The translations under genes and the position numbers were made by a program. Below the pieces are notes generated by a model. That model had not been told where the DNA came from and did not search any database. It saw only the letters and a program-made list of their open reading frames with translations. 6,341 nucleotides of DNA from Rhodopirellula sp. (GTDB lineage Bacteria > Planctomycetota > Planctomycetia > Pirellulales > Pirellulaceae), in assembly GCA_002714565.1 (NCBI GenBank), contig PAXU01000112.1, forward strand, positions 1 through 6,341. The letters run 5' to 3'. Each line of letters begins with the position of its first letter. The stretch's first letter is position 1. Positions 1 through 6,341 of the stretch are shown piece by piece.

Positions 1-840
1 CCGAACATCGAGCTCATCAAGTTTAGCGAACAGACGGCCCACGTTTTGATCAACATTCGTGATCATGGCAGCGATTCTCGCAAGGCGATCTACTTCAGCT
101 TTGCGCTGTTGTTCATTCCGTTTGCCGACAATTAAGCTCCCCATGGTTTTCTGTTGGTAATGTGCCAATAGATCTTCCGGCACATCGTGAAAAGGACCAT
201 GGGGAGCGTTGGTCGCAATGTATGTAAAGAAACTATTTCCGTTACTTACTTCCGTTTCAATGAAATTCAACGCAGCATCGAAATAGACGTCCGTGCAATA
301 GCCTTTTGTGTTAACCTGCTCACCGTTGTGAAACAGGATGGGATCCGTATAGCGGCGGTTGTTCTCGCGAGGATCCGAGGGCTGTCCAAGTCCACCCCCC
401 TTATGCATAAGCACTTCATGGAATCCCTGATCTTGTGGCCGCATTGGATAACAGTCTCCGAGGTGCCATTTACCGAATAGACCATTTCGATAACCGTTCG
501 CGGCAAGTACTTCGGCAATCGTGATTTCGTTTGGCTCCATCATGGATCGCCCAACAAATGTATCGATACAGCGAGTTCGATAGTTATAGCGCCCGGTCAT
601 CAGGCACGCACGCGTCGGCGAGCATACGGGTGACACGTAGAATGTCGACATCGAGGCACTGCGTGACGCAAGTTCGTCGAGATTTGGTGTTTCGATGATG
701 TCGTTGCCGGTCGCACCAAAATCACCGTATCCCTGATCATCTGTAATGATCAATATGACATTGGGCCGGTCAGCGGCAATAAGGTCCACATCCAAGAGAC
801 AGGAAATGGCGAAGACAATTAGTAGTAGCCTGTTAAACAC
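1..840 (-). CDS. Type I (formylglycine) sulfatase, N-terminal 280 residues, cut by the left window edge
   Basis: Hydrolyses sulfate esters, probably outside the cytoplasm; the substrate cannot be told. The reading frame is open for 280 codons and runs off the window, so the C-terminal part is missing (family members are usually about 450-600 residues). Seen: a hydrophobic N-terminus (about residues 4-22) that looks like a signal peptide ending near LIAAD; RPNVILIITDDQGYGD at 25-40, with the metal-binding Asp pair D34/D35; the sulfatase signature CSPTRACLMTGRY at 73-85, whose C73 is the residue converted to formylglycine; GKWHLG at 123-128 with the active-site Lys and His; and NAPHGP at 211-216. 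The start is GTG at 840-838, chosen because AGGAGA lies 8 nt upstream and because the next in-frame ATG (residue 64) would remove the D34/D35 metal site. It follows the DUF1501 gene by 35 bp and is probably its operon partner. The maturation enzyme is not in this window. Family assignment is sure; the exact subfamily is not. Confidence 0.95.
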   Translation of the reverse strand, partial: MFNRLLLIVFAISCLLDVDLIAADRPNVILIITDDQGYGDFGATGNDIIETPNLDELASRSASMSTFYVSPVCSPTRACLMTGRYNYRTRCIDTFVGRSMMEPNEITIAEVLAANGYRNGLFGKWHLGDCYPMRPQDQGFHEVLMHKGGGLGQPSDPRENNRRYTDPILFHNGEQVNTKGYCTDVYFDAALNFIETEVSNGNSFFTYIATNAPHGPFHDVPEDLLAHYQQKTMGSLIVGKRNEQQRKAEVDRLARIAAMITNVDQNVGRLFAKLDELDVR

Positions 841-848
841 GAAGGACT

Positions 849-854
849 TCTCCT
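849..854 (-). promoter_or_regulatory. Shine-Dalgarno sequence of the sulfatase gene
   Basis: AGGAGA is followed by 8 nt and then the GTG start, the strongest ribosome binding site in the window. It decides the GTG start. AGGA can also pair with TCCT four bases downstream, a very small hairpin that could slightly mask the site; this pairing may be chance. Confidence 0.75.
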
Positions 855-875
855 GTATTTGCCAAAGTGGAGCAG

Positions 876-2258
876 TTATGCGATCAACTCGTTGATGACT
901 TCACCGCCAAATTGACTCAGTTGTTTATAACGCCCGGAATGAAAGTAGGTCAGTTTGTTGTCGTCCAGTCCCATCAGCTTCAAGATGGTCACGTGCAGAT
1001 CGCGAAGCGGGTGGACAACTTCTACCGCTTCCATTCCAAGTTCATCCGTTGCACCAATTGTGTGACCGGCCTTTACACCACCACCAGCCATCCAAACTGC
1101 CATCGCATTTGGATTATGGTCTCGTCCGTACTTGATGCCGCCGCGTATCCCGTTGTCTGGTGTGCGACCGAATTCACCCATCCAGATAACAAGTGTACTC
1201 TCTAATAACCCGCGTTCTTTCAAATCCTGTAGTAGTCCTGCGATGGGCTTGTCGACTCGTTTAATAAGTGAACCGTGTGCGCGTTCGATGTAGTCGTGAC
1301 TATCCCATGTGCTTGCGTAAACCTGAACAAATCGGACGCCGTTTTCTACAAGTTTTCGTGCCAGCAAACATCGTTTTCCGAAGTTATCGGTTTCCGGCTC
1401 ACCAATTCCGTAGAGATTATGTGCATGGACGGTTTCATCATCCAGATCCATGAGATCCGGAATCTCGCTCTGCATCCGATATGCAAGCTCGTAATTCTCC
1501 ATGCGGGCAATTAGTTGGTCGTGTTGCGGGTGTTTTTGCGAATGCCGCCGGTTTAGCACCTTGAGTAAATCAAGGTTATTACGTTGCCGCCGTGTGGTCA
1601 TTCCTTTGACCGGTTCGATGTCCAGGATCGGAGAGCCACTTGGTCGGAATGTCGTGCCCTGAAATCGTGTTGGCAAGAATCCGTTATTCCAGTTTGAGGG
1701 ACCACCTTGCGGAAATGATAACTCCGGCAGGACGACGAAGCCCGGGAAGTTCTTGTTGGGAGAACCGAGTCCATAGTTTACCCAGGCACCTATTGCGGGA
1801 TCACCACCGAACCGATTCCCCGTATTCACGTGGTAATTTGCCGTGGGATGATTTACGGAAGTAACCTGAAGTCCGCGGTAGAAGCAGATGTCATCAGCAA
1901 CTCTGGCGAGATGTTCCCAGTTTGTATTCATGTCAGCGCCCGATTCACCCGCTTTACGGAATTCGAACGGGCTTTTGACGTAATATCGTTTGCCGGAACT
2001 CATCGCGCTTTGACGTTCACCTGAGCGATTGAATTCCTGTTCATGGAGATCGATGAGCTTGGATTTCGGATCAAAGTTATCGATATGCGACGGACCACCT
2101 TCCATGTACAGAAAGATACAGTGCTTTGCCTTGGCCTGAGGGAAATGGGGTTGCTTGACCTGGTTGGGAGCAGCGTCAAGTTCATCCGAGAGCATTGCCG
2201 AGAATGCAATGCTTCCAAGTGAGGCATTTAAGCCGTATAGAAACTCACGTCTGTCCAT
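876..2258 (-). CDS. DUF1501 family exported protein (alkaline-phosphatase-like fold)
   Basis: A full-length 460-residue DUF1501 protein. The family (PF07394) is abundant in planctomycetes and is placed with alkaline phosphatases and sulfatases by fold; its reaction is not known. Seen: an N-terminal twin-arginine motif DRREFLYGL (2-10) followed by a weakly hydrophobic stretch to about 22, suggesting Tat export; the family's entry motif CIFLYMEGGPSHIDNFDP (47-64); YASTWDSHDYIERAHG (314-329); WMGEFGRTP (359-367); and GRDHNPNAMAVWMAGGGVKAG (378-398 in part), where the Asp and His residues are the likely metal ligands by analogy with the fold. The start is ATG; upstream is only a weak GAGTG-like binding site. 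The gene begins 26 bp after the cytochrome-domain gene and ends 35 bp before the sulfatase, so it is probably co-transcribed with both. DUF1501 genes commonly sit next to DUF1549/DUF1553 genes. Nothing is broken or missing. A hydrolase acting with the neighbouring sulfatase is possible but unproven. Confidence 0.95.
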   Translation of the reverse strand: MDRREFLYGLNASLGSIAFSAMLSDELDAAPNQVKQPHFPQAKAKHCIFLYMEGGPSHIDNFDPKSKLIDLHEQEFNRSGERQSAMSSGKRYYVKSPFEFRKAGESGADMNTNWEHLARVADDICFYRGLQVTSVNHPTANYHVNTGNRFGGDPAIGAWVNYGLGSPNKNFPGFVVLPELSFPQGGPSNWNNGFLPTRFQGTTFRPSGSPILDIEPVKGMTTRRQRNNLDLLKVLNRRHSQKHPQHDQLIARMENYELAYRMQSEIPDLMDLDDETVHAHNLYGIGEPETDNFGKRCLLARKLVENGVRFVQVYASTWDSHDYIERAHGSLIKRVDKPIAGLLQDLKERGLLESTLVIWMGEFGRTPDNGIRGGIKYGRDHNPNAMAVWMAGGGVKAGHTIGATDELGMEAVEVVHPLRDLHVTILKLMGLDDNKLTYFHSGRYKQLSQFGGEVINELIA

Positions 2259-2284
2259 TTTATCACTCGCTAAATGGTCTTCGG

Positions 2285-4963
2285 TTAGTAAATGTATACG
2301 AATTCATTGGAATTGAGCAGCACCAGGCAGAGGTCAGACAGACCACGAGTTGTCGCATCGACCTCATGTGGCTGAAGGTCGTGAATATAGTCCTCATATT
2401 CAAAAAGACGTTCGGTGAATTCGAATGGCTGCCCGGTATTTTCTTCGTTAGCTTCTCGCTTAATTGTAGTCGGATACACGCGTGGCTCCGGAGTAACACC
2501 TTCTTGTTCCGCAATGGCTCGTTGTAAGTGAGCAACAGAGGCTGCAAGTTCGAACTTGTCAGGTTTTCTACCGAACGTCAGTTGAAAGGCAAGTGTGACG
2601 GCATCTTCATGAGTATGGGACTGGCTGGCGATAAGGTCTGCCAATGCAAGGGATCTGTCTGCCGATTCCTCACCGTTAAACAGCGTGAAAACCTGAGGCG
2701 TAATATTCGATGCGTCTCGCTGTTCACAAGACTCATCAGGTGACGGTTGATTAAATGTGGTCATGAAGGGATCTCGATGTCCCCTTAGCTTCTGAGCATA
2801 GACACTACGTCGGTTGCGTTGCTCGGGTTTGGCGTTTGGAACATAACTGGGAGCGAATGTTCCCATGATCATACGTGGTTGCAATGCAGCCTCTAAATTC
2901 ATGTCCGGTCTTGCAGGCACACCACCGAGCTGCCGGTTTAATTCTCCGGTAATTGCCAACATTGCATCTCGGATTTCTTCGGCGTCAAGTCTTCGAGGTT
3001 GAAACACACTGTAGTAACGTGAGTCCGGATCTAGCGAGACGGTCTTGGTGTTTGGATATGTGCTTGATCGTTTGTAAGCGTCGGAGTTGAGGATTAATCG
3101 ATGCATTTCTTTTATAGACCAACCACGCGCCATGAATTCGGCTGCAAGCCAGTCGAGTAACTCTGGATGAGTTGGTTTATTGCCTGTTGCACCGAAGTTA
3201 TTCGGATTGGTGGCAATTCCGCGGCCAAAGTGGTAATGCCAAATGCGATTGACCATGACGCGAGCAGTAAGAGGGTTGTCAGGATGGACTAACCAGTTTG
3301 CAAATTCTTTACGGCGTCCTTCCGGTGAATCTGGGTACTCCTGTGTTATAGCAGTCGCGGAAAGAGTGCCAGGGGATACCGGTTCGGATGGTGCAAAGAC
3401 GTCACCGCCGGTAAGTATGGCTGTGTTTTCGATGACGCCGCCGGCAAATGCGTCCTTAGGTGGAAAGATTCTGGAAGTGAGATTCCGCTGGTATCGTGTG
3501 CTGCCGTTTTGAACGCTAAATGCAATTGGACGGGTGCGATCATATGCCCAGTTATAGATCGTTTGCCATTTTCTGGTGAGTCGTTCCCGGCCAAAATCAT
3601 CTGGAGATTTACGCGGGTTATTTATTGTGGCCTGAAGTTCTTTTACCGCTTCGTGTCGTTTCTTCAGGTAAGTGAGGTCATTGTCGAAGCCGGCGAGATT
3701 CTCGTGATCCTGGAATGGAGCATTGATATCTGCGAATTGAGTCGTCGCGAAGACGGATTGAATCGAGTAATAGTCGCGGGTGGGAATAGGGTCAAACTTG
3801 TGGTCGTGACAGCGAGCACATTGCAACGGTTGGCCTAAAAACACTTGCCCTACCGAAGCCGTCACGTCGTCGAGGAACTGTTGGCGAGTCACTTTTGCAA
3901 CGGCCATCCCAGTTTGTTCAAACGGTCCCATGCGAAGAAACCCGGTTGCAATGCGATAATCTATATTTTGAGGATCAATTTCATCTCCGGCGATCTGCTC
4001 TCGAATGAATTCGTCGTATGGTTTGTCATCATTAAATGACCGAATTACATAATCCCGATAACGCCATGCGTTCGGACGTTCGAAATCATTGGCAAACCCG
4101 GCACTGTCCGCGTACCGTACAACATCCAGCCAATGGCGTCCCCACTGTTCTCCATAATGCTTCGATGCCAGTAGTTGATTGACCAGCAGTTCATATGAGA
4201 TGGGGGAATTCGAAACTACGAAATCCTCAATCTGCTTTTGTGTGGGAGGTAATCCAAGCAAGTCAAAAGAGAGTCGCCTCAAGAGGGTAAGCCGATCAGC
4301 TTCTCCAGCGGGCCGTAACCCTCGAGGCATTGCTGCGTTGATGAACGCATCAATCGGGTTGGCATTTCGACCTGCGCCGGACGGGATGGAAGGGGTAGCC
4401 AGAGGTTGAAAGGACCATAGATCAGATCGCTTATAGGTGCGATTCGTCCACGAATCGCTTAACCCACCGCTAGTGGCTACTTGTAATTGGTTTTCACTCA
4501 GCCACGGGTTGGCTTGTTTTTTTAACTTTGCTAATTGTGCACCCGTCGGCCATGGTGCTCCGGCACTGATCCAGTTTGCGATGTGGGCGAGATCGTCAGT
4601 TGAAATGGCATCGTTTTCTTTGGGTGGCATGGGTGACCACTCGTCGGAATTGCGTGAAGCGGCCAGATATATTGGGCTTGTATCGGCGATCGCTTTTGTG
4701 CTGGTCAGTGTGACTGCAGGGGAGCCACTATCACCGCCGCGTAGCGTCGCTTCGCGTGAGGTGAGATCGAGCCCCCCCTTGATGTCGTCCGGGTTCTTGC
4801 CGTGACATGCGACACACTTGCTTGTGATGAGAGGCTCTATTTTGAACGCGAAAAGGAGATCTGCATTTTCAGCGGCCGAGCTGCGTTCCTGAGCGGCAAG
4901 GGCAGACGGTACGATGCATGTAAACGCGACGAGCAGAAATTGAAATGCCTTGGTGAGAGTCAT
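2285..4963 (-). CDS. Planctomycete cytochrome-domain protein PSCyt1-DUF1549-DUF1553
   Basis: An 892-residue exported multidomain protein of unknown biochemical role. Domains in order: Sec signal peptide (about 1-24, ending SALA before AQE); a planctomycete cytochrome c domain, about 33-137, with haem motif CVACHG (50-55) and a possible axial Met in SPMPPKE (110-116); DUF1549, about 203-410, with DLLGLPP (234-240), HWLDVVRYADSAGF (277-290) and a second haem-type motif CARCHDHKFDPIP (382-394); DUF1553, about 548-815, with NPLTARVMVNRIWHYHFGRG (563-582), HPELLDWLA (599-607) and FQPRRLDAEEIRDAML (654-669). It ends in LCLVLLNSNEFVYIY, the usual family ending. The frame stays open upstream to an ATG at 5080, but those 39 extra codons are the tRNA-Pro gene and its promoter, so ATG at 4963 is chosen: it gives a clean signal peptide. 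Its ribosome binding site is poor. Haem attachment would occur outside the cytoplasm. It is the first protein gene of the probable operon with DUF1501 and the sulfatase. An electron-transfer role is inferred from the CxxCH motifs only. Confidence 0.95.
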   Translation of the reverse strand: MTLTKAFQFLLVAFTCIVPSALAAQERSSAAENADLLFAFKIEPLITSKCVACHGKNPDDIKGGLDLTSREATLRGGDSGSPAVTLTSTKAIADTSPIYLAASRNSDEWSPMPPKENDAISTDDLAHIANWISAGAPWPTGAQLAKLKKQANPWLSENQLQVATSGGLSDSWTNRTYKRSDLWSFQPLATPSIPSGAGRNANPIDAFINAAMPRGLRPAGEADRLTLLRRLSFDLLGLPPTQKQIEDFVVSNSPISYELLVNQLLASKHYGEQWGRHWLDVVRYADSAGFANDFERPNAWRYRDYVIRSFNDDKPYDEFIREQIAGDEIDPQNIDYRIATGFLRMGPFEQTGMAVAKVTRQQFLDDVTASVGQVFLGQPLQCARCHDHKFDPIPTRDYYSIQSVFATTQFADINAPFQDHENLAGFDNDLTYLKKRHEAVKELQATINNPRKSPDDFGRERLTRKWQTIYNWAYDRTRPIAFSVQNGSTRYQRNLTSRIFPPKDAFAGGVIENTAILTGGDVFAPSEPVSPGTLSATAITQEYPDSPEGRRKEFANWLVHPDNPLTARVMVNRIWHYHFGRGIATNPNNFGATGNKPTHPELLDWLAAEFMARGWSIKEMHRLILNSDAYKRSSTYPNTKTVSLDPDSRYYSVFQPRRLDAEEIRDAMLAITGELNRQLGGVPARPDMNLEAALQPRMIMGTFAPSYVPNAKPEQRNRRSVYAQKLRGHRDPFMTTFNQPSPDESCEQRDASNITPQVFTLFNGEESADRSLALADLIASQSHTHEDAVTLAFQLTFGRKPDKFELAASVAHLQRAIAEQEGVTPEPRVYPTTIKREANEENTGQPFEFTERLFEYEDYIHDLQPHEVDATTRGLSDLCLVLLNSNEFVYIY
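4461..4523 (-). other. Candidate -1 frameshift signal (A7 heptamer plus stem) inside the cytochrome-domain gene
   Basis: In the gene's reading frame, TTA AAA AAA (residues 147-149) holds the heptamer A AAA AAA at 4523-4517. Six bases later, AACCCGTGGC (4510-4501) can pair with GCCAC (4477-4473) and GGGTT (4465-4461), giving a ten-pair stem with a 7-nt bulge and a 23-nt loop. A -1 shift would add TSQPVAE and stop at TGA 4496-4494, giving a 156-residue product made of just the signal peptide and cytochrome c domain. The long loop weakens the stem, no Shine-Dalgarno-like stimulator is seen upstream, and A7 over Lys-Lys codons can be chance. Speculative. Confidence 0.2.
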
Positions 4964-4994
4964 AGGCTTAGGATTTGACAAGATTAATACGAAG

Positions 4995-5069
4995 TCGGGG
5001 TGAGAGGATTTGAACCTCCGACCTTTTGACCCCCAGTCAAACGCGCTAACCAGACTGCGCCACACCCCG
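4995..5069 (-). tRNA. tRNA-Pro, anticodon GGG
   Basis: Reads CCC and CCU proline codons. The full cloverleaf folds by eye: acceptor CGGGGTG/CACCCCG (7 pairs, with the C1-G72 pair and A73 expected of bacterial tRNA-Pro); D arm GCGC/GCGC with loop AGTCTGGTTA; anticodon stem TTTGA/TCAAA with loop CTGGGGG, anticodon GGG; five-base variable region AGGTC; T arm GGAGG/CCTCT (one G-U pair) with loop TTCAAAT. No CCA is encoded; the bases after A73 are CTTC, so CCA must be added by the nucleotidyltransferase. A promoter lies directly upstream. Only 31 bp separate it from the start of the co-oriented cytochrome-domain gene, with no terminator between. Confidence 0.97.
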
Positions 5070-5078
5070 TTAGCTACC

Positions 5079-5106
5079 ATATTACCTTAGATCCGATGGG
5101 TGACAA
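5079..5106 (-). promoter_or_regulatory. Predicted sigma70-type promoter of tRNA-Pro
   Basis: Minus-strand TTGTCA (5106-5101) and TAATAT (5084-5079) are 16 bp apart, close to the -35 and -10 consensus. The mature tRNA begins 9 bases past the -10 box, so the transcript would carry only a leader of a few bases. It lies in the 75-bp gap after the TVP38 gene. It is the only good promoter seen ahead of the cytochrome/DUF1501/sulfatase genes and could serve them by read-through. Not tested experimentally. Confidence 0.6.
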
Positions 5107-5144
5107 TTAGTGGCGAAGCATTCAACGGCTGTATGTTACGCCCG

Positions 5145-5939
5145 TTACCGATTCCCGCATCCTCCGTGCTCCTCGGCTGCCCCCTCGTCACCTGGGAGTT
5201 GTGGTTGGGAGAATCCACTAACAGAATTGCGTCGAAGGAAAACAAACCGAATCACAAGTGGCATAACGGCAAGTATCGAGAGTGCCACGACAAGCTCCCA
5301 AGTCAACAGCGATGGAATTCCGTTGTCGGCTATTTCTCGTAGCGGCTCCAATTGGCTTCCGACGAACAAGTTGACCATCGTTGCCGGCAGAATAGCAATG
5401 AGCGTAACCCAAAAGAATGTGCGGACTTTCATATTTGTGAGCCCACTAAACACATTAATCGTAAAGAACGGAACGTACGGTGCCAGTCGCATTGAGACGA
5501 GAAACCAGGTTCCATCCCGTTGCCACAATTCATCGAATTGCTTGAATCTTTCGCCAAACCAACGACGCAGCATGTCTCTAAACAGGTAACGGCTCAGCAA
5601 CATACCACATGTAGCGCCAATGGTTGCTGAAATCGTAACAAAGAGTACCGCGAGATAATATGGAAAAACGGTAGCGATACAAATCGAGACAAGCACGCTA
5701 AAGGGAAACGCAATGGTTGAGAGTCCGATGTAAATTCCAGAAGCTATGATTACCGAGGTGAACAGGTTGGCATCTACATATGTGCGAATGTCATCTTGAA
5801 TGTCAGCCAGCTTTTGTAGTAATGCAGGGCCGTCGAACCAGCCGAGCTTGAAGCCACAAACGATTAGTGCAGTGGCTAATAAGAGAAAAATCACAACCCT
5901 CGCAGGAACCAAGGGTTGTTTGCGTGGCGATTGATTCAC
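5145..5939 (-). CDS. TVP38/TMEM64 family (VTT/DedA-like) inner-membrane protein
   Basis: A 264-residue membrane protein with the VTT domain (PF09335), a family that includes DedA-like and TVP38/TMEM64 proteins, linked in recent work to lipid movement across membranes; the role here is not known. Seen: a basic N-terminus (RKQPLVPAR) before a membrane segment at about 15-30; hydrophobic stretches near 60-76, 78-94 (the likely re-entrant region with FPF at 78-80) and 95-115; the family core FLVSMRLAPYVPFFTINVFSG (146-166 in part), with the conserved Arg and Pro residues and PFF; then membrane segments near 174-193 and 213-233. The tail after 235 is polar and ends GGCGNR. The start is GTG, 18 bp after the pyrF stop, with a weak AAGAAAG upstream. 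TTG at codon 10 and GTG at codon 16 are less likely because they lose the basic N-terminus. Co-transcription with pyrF is likely from spacing, but see the hairpin within its first codons. Confidence 0.9.
   Translation of the reverse strand: MNQSPRKQPLVPARVVIFLLLATALIVCGFKLGWFDGPALLQKLADIQDDIRTYVDANLFTSVIIASGIYIGLSTIAFPFSVLVSICIATVFPYYLAVLFVTISATIGATCGMLLSRYLFRDMLRRWFGERFKQFDELWQRDGTWFLVSMRLAPYVPFFTINVFSGLTNMKVRTFFWVTLIAILPATMVNLFVGSQLEPLREIADNGIPSLLTWELVVALSILAVMPLVIRFVFLRRNSVSGFSQPQLPGDEGAAEEHGGCGNR
5886..5919 (-). terminator. Terminator-like hairpin overlapping the first codons of the TVP38 gene
   Basis: On the minus strand ACAACCCT (5919-5912) pairs perfectly with AGGGTTGT (5900-5893) across an 11-nt loop, and GATTTTT follows at once. 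This has the shape of an intrinsic terminator, placed about 40 bp past the pyrF stop but inside TVP38 codons 7-18. It could end part of the pyrF transcripts or act as an attenuator when translation of the TVP38 start is slow. The stem is only half G-C, so it may be weak or simply coding sequence. Confidence 0.35.
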
Positions 5940-5957
5940 GTTGAGTGCGCTTTCTTG

Positions 5958-6341
5958 TCAGATAACTGCGCGAAGTTGTTCGATCATGTCGAGTGTTGCT
6001 GCTTCGACAGCCTCTTGCCAGCGGTCATCACCAAAGCGGTCTTTGTATTCATCTCGCTGGTGTGCGAATATGATGCCACGTGAACTATTAACAATTGCGC
6101 CGATGCCATCCTCGTCAAATGCACCCTTCACATCGGCAGCGCCGCCACCTTGCGCACCAAACCCTGGAACGAGGAATAATGTGTTTGGCATTTTTTCTCG
6201 CAATTCGGCCAGCTGTTCCGGATATGTTGCACCCACAACTGCGCCGACCGGGCCGTACGGGTGGTCAGCGTTGGGTTCCCTGTGTGTATGTGCTAAGTCG
6301 TTTACGAGGTTTGCCACATGGTTGTAAACCGACTGTCCGTC
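5958..6341 (-). CDS. pyrF: Orotidine 5'-phosphate decarboxylase, type 2, C-terminal 127 residues, cut by the right window edge
   Basis: Decarboxylates OMP to UMP, the last step of de novo pyrimidine synthesis, in the cytoplasm. The first part of the gene lies outside the window; the visible frame opens with [13 protein letters not shown] and stays open to TGA at 5960-5958. Recognised by the C-terminal half of the type-2 PyrF barrel: [20 protein letters not shown], then [17 protein letters not shown], and [13 protein letters not shown]. The Gln-Gly-Gly and SSRGI loops are where the family holds the substrate phosphate. It ends in an Ala/Glu-rich helix ([20 protein letters not shown]). Type-2 enzymes are usually about 270-310 residues, so somewhat under half is visible. 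An in-frame GTG inside the visible part (6317) is an internal Val codon, not a start, because conserved sequence continues upstream. The TVP38 gene begins 18 bp downstream. Confidence 0.93.
   Translation of the reverse strand, partial: DGQSVYNHVANLVNDLAHTHREPNADHPYGPVGAVVGATYPEQLAELREKMPNTLFLVPGFGAQGGGAADVKGAFDEDGIGAIVNSSRGIIFAHQRDEYKDRFGDDRWQEAVEAATLDMIEQLRAVI

Noticed and set aside
1..42. Idea that the sulfatase is a truncated pseudogene
   Set aside because: The frame is open to the first base with conserved sequence throughout (NVDQNVGRLFAKLDEL); only the window edge cuts it.
187..480. Plus-strand open frame of 97 codons
   Set aside because: Lies wholly opposite the sulfatase, whose motifs fix the coding strand and frame; the plus product resembles nothing I recognise.
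796..840. Lipoprotein signal (Cys at residue 14, AISC) in the sulfatase
   Set aside because: The residues before the Cys fit the lipobox poorly and the hydrophobic stretch continues past it; an ordinary signal peptide ending near LIAAD fits as well or better.
2195..2527. Plus-strand open frame of 110 codons spanning the junction of the DUF1501 and cytochrome-domain genes
   Set aside because: Antisense to two well-supported genes; no family motif and no convincing ribosome binding site.
4964..4994. Possible separate promoter between tRNA-Pro and the cytochrome-domain gene (TATTAA or TTGTCA elements)
   Set aside because: TATTAA has no well-spaced -35 box, and TTGTCA lies too close to the ATG to leave room for a -10 box.
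4995..5069. tRNA-Pro as an integration site for a mobile element
   Set aside because: No integrase, no repeated copy of the tRNA 3' end and no change in gene style in the window.
5110..5589. Plus-strand open frame of 159 codons
   Set aside because: Antisense to the TVP38 gene, which has membrane segments and the VTT core motif; the antisense product is rich in Ser, Arg and Asn with no recognisable domain.
5941..6327. Plus-strand open frame of 128 codons
   Set aside because: Opposite pyrF, whose conserved GAQGG and SSRGI motifs settle the coding strand.

Overview
The window looks like a chromosomal piece from a planctomycete or a close PVC-group relative. The main reason is the tight run of a planctomycete-type cytochrome protein (PSCyt1-DUF1549-DUF1553), a DUF1501 protein and a sulfatase, a gene set amplified in those genomes. 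Base composition is roughly balanced, most ribosome binding sites are weak, and two genes start with GTG. No species can be named.

All genes lie on the minus strand, so the transcription order runs from the right edge to the left. (1) 6341-5958 is the 3' part of pyrF, a type-2 orotidine 5'-phosphate decarboxylase. (2) 18 bp later, 5939-5145 is a TVP38/TMEM64 (VTT/DedA-like) membrane protein. A terminator-like hairpin lies inside its first codons. (3) A 75-bp gap carries a good sigma70-type promoter (5079-5106). It sits directly in front of tRNA-Pro(GGG) at 5069-4995. (4) 31 bp after the tRNA begins a large exported cytochrome-domain protein (4963-2285). It is followed after 26 bp by a DUF1501 protein with a twin-arginine leader (2258-876). 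After another 35 bp comes a GTG-initiated type I sulfatase (840-1), which is cut by the left edge.

The last three genes have very short gaps and no visible internal terminator or promoter, so they are probably one operon. All three products appear to be exported. The sulfatase is a canonical formylglycine enzyme. The DUF1501 protein is, from family knowledge, a distant relative in the alkaline-phosphatase fold. The cytochrome protein carries two CxxCH haem-binding motifs. A role in using sulfated organic matter is a reasonable guess, but the substrate and the role of the cytochrome and DUF proteins are unknown. The only promoter seen ahead of the operon is that of the tRNA, so the tRNA and the operon may share a transcript.

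No mobile element, CRISPR array, phage gene or frameshifted gene was seen. The less ordinary points are the tRNA-operon junction, an open reading frame that runs through the tRNA and can mislead start calling, a slippery A7 heptamer at the end of the cytochrome domain with a possible downstream stem, and the hairpin at the start of the TVP38 gene.
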